Positions 1-8,386 of a DNA stretch of 64,000 nt are shown piece by piece (position 1 is the first letter of the stretch; every line of letters begins with the position of its first letter). Source of the stretch: Sinomicrobium pectinilyticum (GTDB lineage Bacteria; Bacteroidota; Bacteroidia; Flavobacteriales; Flavobacteriaceae). The notes below the pieces were generated by a model that searched no databases, had not been told where the DNA came from, and saw only the letters and a list, made by a program, of their open reading frames with translations. The position numbers and the translations under genes are program-made. The stretch covers positions 1-64,000 of the forward strand of contig NZ_RJTM01000122.1 in the NCBI RefSeq assembly GCF_003725735.1. Direction: 5' to 3'.

Positions 1-1
1 C

Positions 2-397
2 GAAACACTGACCATTTTAGAAGCCGGCGATAACGCTAGTCTTAATTATACAGATGAAGATGGTGAAATTACAGCGATAAAAGCCGTTATGCCGAAGTTC
101 TTTTATATGCCGTCGGTAGCAGTACCCACAGAAATTAGAAGCACCCCGCAAACACTTGATTTATACGGTATGTACAACAACCAGTTCGGAAGTCCTATGG
201 CCAAGAACCCGGCATCCGGCACCGCTACTTTGCCGGTATTACCTGCAGGTGAATTGAATTATTATATAACGTATTTCGATGCCAATGTATTTGAAAGTGT
301 TTCTGTAAGTGATGCAGGGATATTGACCTATACTGTTAAGGCAGATGCAGAGATGTCTTTAGCAAGTTTTATGAATATCGTATTTGAAGTGAAATAA
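2..397 (+). CDS. C-terminal part of an uncharacterised, probably secreted protein (cut by window edge)
   Basis: An open frame runs in from the left edge without a stop and ends at the TAA at 395-397, giving 131 visible residues. An internal ATG at 89 is unlikely to be the start, because coding sequence of the same character continues upstream of it. The visible part is rich in Asn, Thr, Asp and aromatic residues with alternating hydrophobics, as in beta-rich surface proteins, and includes the short stretch NYTDEDGEI. I recognise no domain. It lies 9 bp before a second uncharacterised gene and heads a co-directional block that ends in T9SS-associated genes, so an extracellular role is plausible. 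No function can be assigned from this fragment. Confidence 0.6.
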   Translation, partial: ETLTILEAGDNASLNYTDEDGEITAIKAVMPKFFYMPSVAVPTEIRSTPQTLDLYGMYNNQFGSPMAKNPASGTATLPVLPAGELNYYITYFDANVFESVSVSDAGILTYTVKADAEMSLASFMNIVFEVK

Positions 398-406
398 GAT
401 TGAAAG

Positions 407-916
407 ATGAAAAAAATAACATATATCGCAGCCATTATATGTCTGTGCTTTCTATGGAAAGGGCAGGCCCAGAACACCAAAATAGTTTCTTTGGAAAAGA
501 AGCAAAGTACTTCCGGTAAACAGGAGGGCAAAGATTTGGAATACCTGAAGGCAGGAACACCTTATAAACTATCTTTTACAAAAGAAAGCGGCCCTTTATA
601 TGCATGGAATAAGGAAGGAGGGGTTGAAGTAGTGGAATTTGAGGATGTTTCTTTATTACATGAATTGAAGAATGCCAGGCATGCTAAAGATTTCAATGCT
701 GCAAAATTGCTGATCATTAATTGGAACAATAATGGAGATATTGGTATAGCGGAAGACGATCTGGCTATGTTTCAAAACCTGCGCTACATTCTTATCAGGA
801 GTTATCAGCCGTTAAACGAAAATCTCGTGGCCGGTCTCATTCATTCATTACGACCTTCTGAGATAAGAGAGAACAAAATAGAAATCCTGTTTGAAACATT
901 GGAAGCAGCAAACTAA
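407..916 (+). CDS. Uncharacterised secreted protein (169 aa)
   Basis: The first 22 residues form a clear Sec signal peptide: Lys-Lys, then a hydrophobic core ending in GQAQ. After it comes a Lys-rich linker and a mixed alpha/beta region without a family motif I know. The gene starts 9 bp after the preceding stop and ends 11 bp before the DUF11-like gene, so all three are probably co-transcribed. The product is expected in the periplasm or at the cell surface. Base composition is more AT-rich than in the downstream genes. It may be an accessory factor of the neighbouring surface proteins, but that rests on position only. Confidence 0.7.
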   Translation: MKKITYIAAIICLCFLWKGQAQNTKIVSLEKKQSTSGKQEGKDLEYLKAGTPYKLSFTKESGPLYAWNKEGGVEVVEFEDVSLLHELKNARHAKDFNAAKLLIINWNNNGDIGIAEDDLAMFQNLRYILIRSYQPLNENLVAGLIHSLRPSEIRENKIEILFETLEAAN

Positions 917-927
917 CCCCCGATTCT

Positions 928-2877
928 ATGAAAACTGATTTTTATAAAATTAAAGCTTTACGGGTTGTTTGCCTCTTGTTTTTGTTCATGGCCGGTTTTT
1001 CGGGTTTTGCCCAGGTTATTGTGCCTTTTGAACCCAGGAAATCAGACAAGGCCCCCGCACCGTATACGAATGTGACCAATTATAACCTGCAAGGGGATTT
1101 CACTATGATCGGTAATACCAATATGACCCTTGTTAATTACTCTAATACCGCCGGTAACAATGCGGATATGAAATATGTGGACGTAGATGGAGATCAGAGT
1201 ACACTCAATTCTTCTTCAGCTACACTTACCCTGGAAGGAGAGGATGAATGTTCCGAAATTATTTATGCGGGGTTATATTGGTCGGGAAGAGCACATAATG
1301 GAAATAGTCCCAATACATTTACAGTTGGAGAAAAACAATTGGATAAGCGAAAGGTCAGGTTAAAAAAAGCAGGAGATACCTACCAGGAGATCACAGCTGC
1401 TGAGGATGATATTTATTATCCTACTACTTCTCATGGCTATATGTATTCTGCTTATGCCGATGTGACCGATTATGTGAGAGAGAATGGAGCGGGAGAATAC
1501 TTTGTAGCTGATATGGCCCTCCGGGAAGGAAACGGAGGAGGAACCGGTTACTATGGGGGGTGGGGCATGGTCGTAATTTATAAAAATCCCTCTATGAAAT
1601 GGCGTGATATCACTGTGTTTGACGGACATGGCTATGTCACCGGTTCGGCAACAGTCAGTCATGAATTATCGGTATCCGGTTTCCGGGCCGCACAGAATGG
1701 AGATGTAGCGGTAACATTGGGTATGATGGCAGGTGAAGGGGACGTTGGTATTCCGGGAGATTATTTTCAGATCAGGAATGCAGCCAATTCCAACTGGGTG
1801 AGTTTAGCTCATGGAGGTAACGCAACCAATAACTTTTTTAACTCTTCCATATATACTGGGGGAAACTCTCGGAATCCAAATCTGGGGAACAATACAGGAA
1901 TCGATATCAGTATGTTCGATCTGAATAATAATAGCAATCAGATTATTGCTAATAACCAGACATCTTCGCGGTTCCGTTATGGGACCACACAGGATACCTA
2001 TATCATCTACAACATTGTTTTCGCCGTAGATGCTTACGTCCCCGAGATAGATGGCGTAAATACCCCTACGGATGCGGGAGTGATCCATGATGGTGCTGTA
2101 GACCCGGGACAGGAACTGGAGTTTGAACTTTCCATATACAACCGGGGAACCGAAGCGATCAATAATGCCAGAGTTGAGATCCCGCTTCCGCCCAATGTGC
2201 ATTTTGTGGAAGCTTCAACTGAAACGCTTGGCGGTGCGGTGGTCTGGGAACATCCTGATAGTAACGATCCGGATACGACTCCGGGGGGAAAGATCATATG
2301 GGATATCGGTAGTATACCATTGGGAAACAATCCCGATGAACTGCTCGGTAAAATTATATACAGGATACGTGTCACCGACAATTGTACATTGCTTACTACC
2401 TCGGCAGGAGGATGTGGCCTTACAATCCCGATCAATGGCCGGATCACGGGTACCGGAGCCACTTCCGGGACAACCCTGGATACCGATTTTATTCGCGAAT
2501 ACGCCACAGGTGATTGTTACGGACCGATATATGGCGATTTCAGGTCAACCATAGATATCACCGGCGTTACATGCCCTGATGTCTCGGAAGATGGTTTTAA
2601 GCGCTTCACCGCATTTTGTACGGGAGGAAACATGCCTAGGACATCCGTTACGGACATTTACCCGGCTGGTACGATATTTTACGACGGTATCCCGGGAGAA
2701 ACAGGTTCGCAGGAAGTAACGGGAGATTTCCCGGCTAATAATGACGGTACTACAGTTACCCGTTTCTATGCGGTTATACCGGGAATGGAACCAGGATGTT
2801 ACTTGCAATTAGAGACCATCCTCAGGAAATGTATGGTGATTACCAATCCCATGCTCCCCTCAAAAGCAAAACAATAA
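928..2877 (+). CDS. Secreted DUF11-like repeat protein (649 aa)
   Basis: A signal peptide covers about residues 1-29, ending GFAQ. The N-terminal half has the flavobacterial pattern GDFTMIGNTN...YVDVDGD...IIYAGLYWSGR, and residues around 375-480 form a DUF11-type Ig-like repeat (DPGQELEFELSIYNRGTEAINNARV). Proteins of this class are large surface adhesin-like proteins, often exported by T9SS. This copy has no recognisable type A or type B sorting domain at its own C-terminus; it ends in a short Lys/Pro tail. The next gene, 4 bp downstream, carries a type B sorting domain, so the two may function as a pair. I compared the two ends by eye for a frameshift and found no open continuation in the other frames. 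Confidence 0.75.
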   Translation: MKTDFYKIKALRVVCLLFLFMAGFSGFAQVIVPFEPRKSDKAPAPYTNVTNYNLQGDFTMIGNTNMTLVNYSNTAGNNADMKYVDVDGDQSTLNSSSATLTLEGEDECSEIIYAGLYWSGRAHNGNSPNTFTVGEKQLDKRKVRLKKAGDTYQEITAAEDDIYYPTTSHGYMYSAYADVTDYVRENGAGEYFVADMALREGNGGGTGYYGGWGMVVIYKNPSMKWRDITVFDGHGYVTGSATVSHELSVSGFRAAQNGDVAVTLGMMAGEGDVGIPGDYFQIRNAANSNWVSLAHGGNATNNFFNSSIYTGGNSRNPNLGNNTGIDISMFDLNNNSNQIIANNQTSSRFRYGTTQDTYIIYNIVFAVDAYVPEIDGVNTPTDAGVIHDGAVDPGQELEFELSIYNRGTEAINNARVEIPLPPNVHFVEASTETLGGAVVWEHPDSNDPDTTPGGKIIWDIGSIPLGNNPDELLGKIIYRIRVTDNCTLLTTSAGGCGLTIPINGRITGTGATSGTTLDTDFIREYATGDCYGPIYGDFRSTIDITGVTCPDVSEDGFKRFTAFCTGGNMPRTSVTDIYPAGTIFYDGIPGETGSQEVTGDFPANNDGTTVTRFYAVIPGMEPGCYLQLETILRKCMVITNPMLPSKAKQ

Positions 2878-2881
2878 GGAT

Positions 2882-4117
2882 ATGAATAAGGATACATTTA
2901 TAAACATTATTGGCGTCTTGGTCCTTTTGTTACAGGTATGCCGGGTAACCGCACAAACCGTCAACACCGGAGAACTGTCCGTTGCTTCCGGAACCCAGGT
3001 GTCTACGATGGAGGATTTCGACAACAGGGAAAGCGGAACGGTAAGCAACGACGGGGAGTTCTATATCTATGGGAACTTTAACAATGACGGACTGGTCAGC
3101 TTTACTCCCGGAACAAAGACAGGGATCACCCTTTTCAAGGGGCTCTACGGGGCACAGTCCATCACAGGCGAAATGCCTTCGGATTTTTTCCATGTATTAT
3201 TTGATAATCCGGCCACACAACCTGCCTTTCACCTCTCAGGAGACATCAGCATTTACGGAAAAGCACAGTTTCAGGACGGTATATTAGATGGTGATATTTA
3301 TGGCGGATTGGTCACTTTTCAGCAGGGAGCCTTTCACGAGCTGGTGTCTGACATCAGTTTTGTAGACGGGCAGGTACGTAAAACAGGTAATGAAGCCTTC
3401 GATTACCCCGTCGGGGACGGGGGGTATTACCGTAGGGCATCCATGTCTGCACCATCCGATACCGAGGACCATTTTACGTCGCAGTATATCCTGAAAAATT
3501 CCAATACCCTCTATCCGCATTCGGATAAGGAAAACAACATAGAGTTGATAGACGATACGGAATACTGGAAGATAAACCGGACCAACGGAACATCCGGTAT
3601 AGTTCTTACCCTTACGTGGAATGAAGAGACTACACCATCGGGTATTCTGGGTGAAGAAGATGGTAAGGCAATACATATCGTGCGCTGGGACGATGTCAAT
3701 AAACAATGGAAAGACGAAGGAGGCGTGGAAAACCGCGATGAAAAAACGGTTACTACGGCAGTATCCGGTTACGGTATATTCACCTTTGCCAGAGTAATGA
3801 CAGAAGAAGAACCCGACAGTGGTCTGGTCATCTATAACGGGGTATCTCCCAACGGAGATGGCAGGAACGACTTTTTCTATATCAAGGGGCTGGAAAAATA
3901 CCCCGAAAACACTGTGGAGATATACAACCGTTGGGGGGTAAAGATATACGAGGCGAAGGGATACAATAACGCCAATGTCCGCTTTGACGGGTATTCGGAC
4001 GGACGTGCTACGATAAACAAGGACAGGTTACTACCTTCCGGTACATATTTCTACATCCTCAAATATAACGACAATAACATATCGCGGGATAAATCGGGGT
4101 ATTTGTATATCAATTAA
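2882..4117 (+). CDS. Cell-surface protein with T9SS type B (CHU_C) sorting domain
   Basis: After a signal peptide (about residues 1-24, ending VTAQ) comes a beta-rich body of some 280 residues. The last 90 residues are a gliding-motility-associated C-terminal domain: ISPNGDG-like VSPNGDGRNDFF, then VEIYNRWGVKIYE, then LPSGTYFYILKY. This domain directs export through the type IX secretion system. Type B substrates are commonly encoded beside PorP/SprF-family partners, and that is the arrangement here, with PorP/SprF starting 80 bp downstream. The start ATG at 2882 is 4 bp after the preceding stop. The function of the body is unknown; adhesion or matrix binding is the usual guess. Confidence 0.88.
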   Translation: MNKDTFINIIGVLVLLLQVCRVTAQTVNTGELSVASGTQVSTMEDFDNRESGTVSNDGEFYIYGNFNNDGLVSFTPGTKTGITLFKGLYGAQSITGEMPSDFFHVLFDNPATQPAFHLSGDISIYGKAQFQDGILDGDIYGGLVTFQQGAFHELVSDISFVDGQVRKTGNEAFDYPVGDGGYYRRASMSAPSDTEDHFTSQYILKNSNTLYPHSDKENNIELIDDTEYWKINRTNGTSGIVLTLTWNEETTPSGILGEEDGKAIHIVRWDDVNKQWKDEGGVENRDEKTVTTAVSGYGIFTFARVMTEEEPDSGLVIYNGVSPNGDGRNDFFYIKGLEKYPENTVEIYNRWGVKIYEAKGYNNANVRFDGYSDGRATINKDRLLPSGTYFYILKYNDNNISRDKSGYLYIN

Positions 4118-4197
4118 CCCTGTATATACGGCACAGAAAAGAGGGAGGCGAATGTATTTTGTACTCCTTGAAAATGAAGTAGTTAAAAACAAGACAG

Positions 4198-5109
4198 ATG
4201 AAGAAGATTTTTTTGATATTGGGATTATTCGGCTCCTGGATAGGTTTTGCACAACAGGAACCCCAATACACGCAGTATATGTACAATACTATAAGCGTCA
4301 ATCCCGGTTATGCCGGTACCCGGGGAGCTACCAGCATGATGGGTTTGTACAGGCGGCAATGGGTTGGTCTGGAAGGGGCCCCGAAAACCGCACAGTTTTC
4401 CATACATTCCCCCATCAGCTACCAGGGGCACGGATTGGGCCTGTCCGTAATTAATGACGAAATAGGACCATCCAGGGATACTTATGTCAATGCCAGTTTC
4501 TCCTATAAATTACAACTGGATTACGATACCTGGCTGAATCTCGGGGTTATGGCCGGGGGGAGTTTTCTGGATGTAAACTACGATAAGCTGAATATCCATG
4601 ATCCGGGAGACCCACAGTTAACCGGAAGGCTGAGTAAGTTTTCGCCCAACATTGGTGCAGGTGCCTACCTGCATTCGAGCAACTGGTATGTAGGATTATC
4701 GGTCCCGGCTTTGCTGGAAACGAATTTCTATGACGATATTCAACAGTCAGTAGCCAAGGAAAAAATGCATTTCTATCTTATCGGGGGATATGTTTTTGAC
4801 CTTAATCCCATGCTGAAATTTAAACCGGCAGCCCTGGTCAAAGCAGTGAGCGGCGCTCCTTTGGGAGTGGATGTGTCGGCCAATTTCCTGTTCACTGACA
4901 ATTTTACCCTCGGGGCCGCCTATCGCTGGGACGCTGCCGTGAGCTTTCTGGCAGGTTTTAGTATCACCGAAGGGCTGCACCTGGGGTATGCCTATGATTA
5001 TGACACCACACGACTGGGAAATTACAACTCCGGGACCCATGAGATATTTGTCCGGTTCGAATTTATTTCCTCGTCCAGGAACAGAATGGTTTCCCCGAGA
5101 TTTTTCTAA
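4198..5109 (+). CDS. PorP/SprF family type IX secretion outer-membrane protein
   Basis: The protein has 303 residues, usual for the family. It starts with a signal peptide ending GFAQQ, followed at once by the family signature PQYTQYMYNTISVNPGYAG. The rest reads as alternating beta strands of an outer-membrane barrel, with conserved patches such as GLSVINDEIGP and AAYRWDAAVSFLAGF. Paralogues of this family act as dedicated partners for type B T9SS substrates. The substrate-like protein immediately upstream and the OmpA-domain protein 18 bp downstream make the classic three-gene set. The assignment to the family is secure; which T9SS substrate it serves is inferred from position. Confidence 0.93.
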   Translation: MKKIFLILGLFGSWIGFAQQEPQYTQYMYNTISVNPGYAGTRGATSMMGLYRRQWVGLEGAPKTAQFSIHSPISYQGHGLGLSVINDEIGPSRDTYVNASFSYKLQLDYDTWLNLGVMAGGSFLDVNYDKLNIHDPGDPQLTGRLSKFSPNIGAGAYLHSSNWYVGLSVPALLETNFYDDIQQSVAKEKMHFYLIGGYVFDLNPMLKFKPAALVKAVSGAPLGVDVSANFLFTDNFTLGAAYRWDAAVSFLAGFSITEGLHLGYAYDYDTTRLGNYNSGTHEIFVRFEFISSSRNRMVSPRFF

Positions 5110-5127
5110 TCCAAGCAACAGAATACA

Positions 5128-7053
5128 ATGAATAAAATACTATACATAACGTTTTTTCTTATCCTGTGTAACCCTTTGTTGGCACAGGAAGGCAAAAAAG
5201 ACCGTGCGGACAAGGATTACGATAAGTTCGCCTATATCCGGGCCAGTGAGCTATACGAAAGGCTCCTGAAGAATGGTTATGAATCCAAAGACCTGTATGG
5301 TAAACTGGCCGATACTTATTACTTTAACGCCCGTTACACAGAAGCCCTGCCGTATTACAGCAAAATGCTGGATTATGATGGAGAGACGGAACCCGGATAT
5401 TACTACCGGTATGCCCAATGCCTTAAGGCAGATAAAAAGTATGAAGAGGCAGATAAGGTCCTGGATAAATTTTATACCCTTGTAGGATATCCGAAAAAAG
5501 ATAACGCCAGCCTGCTTCATGCCGTGGAAACCCTGAAAAACGGGTCACCCCGTTACGTCTTGACCGATGCCGGGATCAATACCGGGTATGCCGATTTCGG
5601 AACCGGCTTTTACGGTAAGGACCAGGTAATATTTGCTTCGGCCAGGGATACGGGAATCTTTGTAAAAAGGACCCATAAGTGGAACCAGATGCCCTTTCTC
5701 AAGCTATATACGGCAACGATAGACAGTGCCGGAAAACTTGTTTCTCCGGAAAAATTGGGAGGAGAGGTGAACTCAAGGTACCACCAGACTACGGCAGTGG
5801 TAACAAAAGACGGGAAAACCATGTATTTTACGAGGAATAATTACCGGAAAGGAAAATTCCGGAAATCCGAAGACGGTACGAACCATTTGAAAATATACAG
5901 GGCTACCTATGCAGACGGGAAATGGGGGAATATCGAAGACCTCTCCATAAATAATGATGCTTATTCTACGGCCCACCCGGCGTTGAGCCCGGACGACAGG
6001 AACCTCTATTTTGTTTCCGACCGTCCCGGCACCCTCGGAGATACGGATATTTTTATTACCGAAATACTGGATGACGGTAGCCTCGGGCCTGTACAGAACC
6101 TGGGAGCGGATATAAACACCCCGGGTAAGGAAACTTTCCCCTTCATAGATGAAAACGGCAGGATATACTTTGCTTCCAACGGGCATGCCGGTTTGGGGGG
6201 ACTGGATATATTCGCGGCTGTACGGGACCCCTTCGATCAGTACAGGACCGTAAACCTGGGAAGTCCGGTGAACTCCGTAAGAGATGATTTTGCCTTTATT
6301 GTACGTGGTGACGGAAAAGGGTTTCTATCCTCAAACAGGGAAGAAGAGACCGGGTTCGATAATATCTATGCCATATCCGAGAAAGAACCCCTTCAGTTGA
6401 AAGCTGCCCTTTGCGGACTGGTCAGGGACAGTATAACAAAAGAACCTTTGTCCGATGCAAAAGTGACACTTTATAATCGGGATAATCATGCGTTAAATGA
6501 AGTACTGACGGATGCTTCCGGGAATTTCTGTATGTCCGTATGGCCTTTTACCAATTATAATTTAAGGGCGGGCAAGGAAGAATATCAAAGTACGGAACAT
6601 TGGGTAGATGAGCTCGAAAATGGTGAAAAAAGAGAAGTGGTCATGGAATTGGTGAGAGACGGCGTACAGGTAACCACGGGAGATGATCTTACTGAAAAAA
6701 TGGGACTGAAACCTATCTATTTCGATTTTGACGGTTCGGGTATACGAAAAATCTCCGAAATAGAGCTTGGCAAGGTTATTGAAGTGATGAAACAGTATCC
6801 CCGCCTGGTTATAGAAGTACGTTCCCATACCGATAGCCGCGGAAGTGATGCCTACAATAAGGCACTTTCGGAAAGAAGGGCCCGGGCGACGGTAAATTAC
6901 ATTGTGAATAAAGGTGGCATTTCTCCCGACCGGATCAGTGGTAAGGGGTTTGGGGAAACCGAACTTATTAATTCCTGCGCAGATGGCGTATCGTGTACTG
7001 AAGAACAGCATCAGCAGAACAGGAGAAGTGAATTTATATTGATGCAAATGTAA
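5128..7053 (+). CDS. OmpA family protein with TPR, PD40 propeller and CarboxypepD_reg domains
   Basis: Domains in order: signal peptide (about 1-20, ending LLAQ); a TPR-like helical region (about 25-120); a series of PD40/WD40-like propeller blades (about 150-410, with repeated YFxSDR/YFASN strands such as NLYFVSDRPG and RIYFASNGHAG); a carboxypeptidase-regulatory-like beta sandwich (about 430-510); and an OmpA-type peptidoglycan-binding domain at the end (IYFDFDGSGIR...VRSHTDSRGSDAYNKALSERRA). The architecture matches PorE-like proteins, which anchor T9SS components to the cell wall. It follows the PorP/SprF gene by 18 bp and closes this operon. Confidence 0.9.
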   Translation: MNKILYITFFLILCNPLLAQEGKKDRADKDYDKFAYIRASELYERLLKNGYESKDLYGKLADTYYFNARYTEALPYYSKMLDYDGETEPGYYYRYAQCLKADKKYEEADKVLDKFYTLVGYPKKDNASLLHAVETLKNGSPRYVLTDAGINTGYADFGTGFYGKDQVIFASARDTGIFVKRTHKWNQMPFLKLYTATIDSAGKLVSPEKLGGEVNSRYHQTTAVVTKDGKTMYFTRNNYRKGKFRKSEDGTNHLKIYRATYADGKWGNIEDLSINNDAYSTAHPALSPDDRNLYFVSDRPGTLGDTDIFITEILDDGSLGPVQNLGADINTPGKETFPFIDENGRIYFASNGHAGLGGLDIFAAVRDPFDQYRTVNLGSPVNSVRDDFAFIVRGDGKGFLSSNREEETGFDNIYAISEKEPLQLKAALCGLVRDSITKEPLSDAKVTLYNRDNHALNEVLTDASGNFCMSVWPFTNYNLRAGKEEYQSTEHWVDELENGEKREVVMELVRDGVQVTTGDDLTEKMGLKPIYFDFDGSGIRKISEIELGKVIEVMKQYPRLVIEVRSHTDSRGSDAYNKALSERRARATVNYIVNKGGISPDRISGKGFGETELINSCADGVSCTEEQHQQNRRSEFILMQM

Positions 7054-7418
7054 TTTTATATTCGTATTTTATACTCCCGGAAGACGGCTTTTCAGGATAA
7101 TCTTTTATCCTTATGAATCAGCCCCGACGGATAACAATATTTTTTTAAGGGTTTTATGTTTTTTTACAGTCTTTATAATACAATTTGATTGTTCATAAGA
7201 ATTACAGGAAGCTCCTGTATTACCGGAATGTATGGCACTGGCTGAAAAAATATAAGACAAATAAAATTAAGGCAAACGTACTCTTACAGACTGTTATAGC
7301 AAATGAAAAGCTGAAGTGGATTGAAATAAGATTTAATAATATTCGTTAAACTACGAACAAAGGCCCCACCCCTTGATATAGGTTACTGTGCGTAGTACAT
7401 GCTAAATGAATAGAAAAG
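7054..7418. other. Intergenic spacer before the CI/S24-like repressor
   Basis: This 365-bp gene-free stretch holds two small perfect inverted repeats. Arms at 7094-7100 and 7105-7111 form a 7-bp stem with a 4-base loop after the OmpA gene, without a T-tract, so it is only a weak terminator candidate. Arms at 7203-7209 and 7213-7219 (TACAGGA / TCCTGTA) form a compact palindrome 200 bp upstream of the repressor gene that could be an operator. I see no exact TAnnTTTG promoter element. Confidence 0.35.
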
Positions 7419-8120
7419 ATGAAGAGAGAGGAAACAAACAACCGACCCCCAAAAGAAAACGATGTAGTCCCCGGTAAAGAGGCACTCAGTGTAAAAGAAG
7501 TATTGAGGAACCTGAAAGAAATCCTGAACCTTCGGACCAATAAGGAATTGTCCGATGTACTCGGGGTAAGAGCCAACACCATCTCGACATGGAAAAAAAG
7601 AAACAGTCTGGATTATAGCAGACTGGTTGCCATGGGCAAGCACCATAAACTGGACCTGAACAAATTATTCTCTAATAATGTGTTCGAACCTGATATGGAG
7701 AGAGATATTATTGCTGTCCCGAGAGAATTACAATACCAGTATGTTTCGAAAAGGCAGGACAGGAAATTTCTCAACAATCTGCCCAGGTACCGTTTTCCGT
7801 TTTCTTCTGCGGAAAATGCCAGGGCTTTTCAAACAACCGATTTATCATCTTCCATGACCTTTAAAGGAATATCTTATGTGGTCGCGGAGCCGTTGGAAGA
7901 CACGGAGATTTTCGCTAGCGGAAAAACCTACGTGGTTGTCAATCGCGAACAGGGAATATTTATAGGACGGATAGAAAAGGATAAAAAGAACAAATCGCAT
8001 GTCCACGTAATTACCAATAATCATACGATTATACCCGGAAAAGTGAGCATGATGCACAGGGAGATCATAGAGTTATGGGAAGTGACCAGTATGATCTATC
8101 AGGACTTTGTAGAGGGGTAA
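7419..8120 (+). CDS. CI-type HTH repressor with S24/LexA-like C-terminal domain
   Basis: Residues about 25-85 form a phage CI-like helix-turn-helix domain (NKELSDVLGVRANTISTWKKRNSLDYSRLVAMG). The C-terminal half (about 125-230) resembles the LexA/S24 fold (GKTYVVVNREQGIFIGRIEKD, then IIELWEVTSMI). The lysine normally seen in the self-cleavage dyad (the K of a KR pair) appears to be replaced in the GRI context, so autocleavage is doubtful. No phage gene is nearby. It is probably a chromosomal repressor, perhaps acting on itself or on the downstream antiporter. The ATG at 7407 is in another frame, so 7419 is the start. Confidence 0.8.
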   Translation: MKREETNNRPPKENDVVPGKEALSVKEVLRNLKEILNLRTNKELSDVLGVRANTISTWKKRNSLDYSRLVAMGKHHKLDLNKLFSNNVFEPDMERDIIAVPRELQYQYVSKRQDRKFLNNLPRYRFPFSSAENARAFQTTDLSSSMTFKGISYVVAEPLEDTEIFASGKTYVVVNREQGIFIGRIEKDKKNKSHVHVITNNHTIIPGKVSMMHREIIELWEVTSMIYQDFVEG

Positions 8121-8168
8121 TGAAGCTGACCTGTTACCTGTTTTGGGCCTGATGGCACGGGGCAAGAT

Positions 8169-8208
8169 GCACATTTTAAACAGAAGCCCCGTTCTGTTTA
8201 AAATGTGC
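8169..8208. repeat. 17-bp perfect inverted repeat (hairpin) downstream of the repressor
   Basis: Arms at 8169-8185 and 8192-8208 (GCACATTTTAAACAGAA and its exact complement) flank a 6-base loop, GCCCCG. There is no T-tract on either side. It is too perfect to be chance in a short spacer. It could be an RNA hairpin that ends or stabilises the repressor mRNA, or an operator for a dimeric regulator. Confidence 0.75.
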
Positions 8209-8234
8209 GATGGAAAAAAATATCCGGAAAATCC

Positions 8235-8301
8235 GGTAACTGGTTATCAGTTACCTGCTTTGGTTCTAGGGAAAAGGAAAGGTGAAAATCTTTCCTTTTT
8301 T
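8235..8301 (+). terminator. Second and third hairpins before the antiporter; possible terminator
   Basis: An 8-bp inverted repeat (GGTAACTG at 8235-8242, CAGTTACC at 8248-8255) is followed by a 10-bp one (8272-8281 with 8290-8299, AAAAGGAAAG / CTTTCCTTTT) that runs straight into a T-rich stretch. The last one has the form of a weak intrinsic terminator. It lies 86 bp upstream of the antiporter start, so the antiporter would need its own promoter after it or would be controlled by read-through. Confidence 0.45.
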
Positions 8302-8386
8302 ATTTGTATTTTAGAATTTATTTCCCGGATATTTCAGTCCCCGGAAATAAAGAGTACGGGTATAATTACAAACCAACAAGTAGCCG

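Noticed and set aside
928-2877. Frameshift or truncation at the end of the DUF11-like protein
   Set aside because: I looked for a sorting domain or continued homology in the other frames after 2800 and found the next gene's start 4 bp after the stop instead; a normal end is more likely.
7419-8120. Prophage remnant suggested by the CI-like repressor
   Set aside because: No integrase, structural genes, attachment repeats or tRNA target are near; flanking genes are ordinary chromosomal genes.
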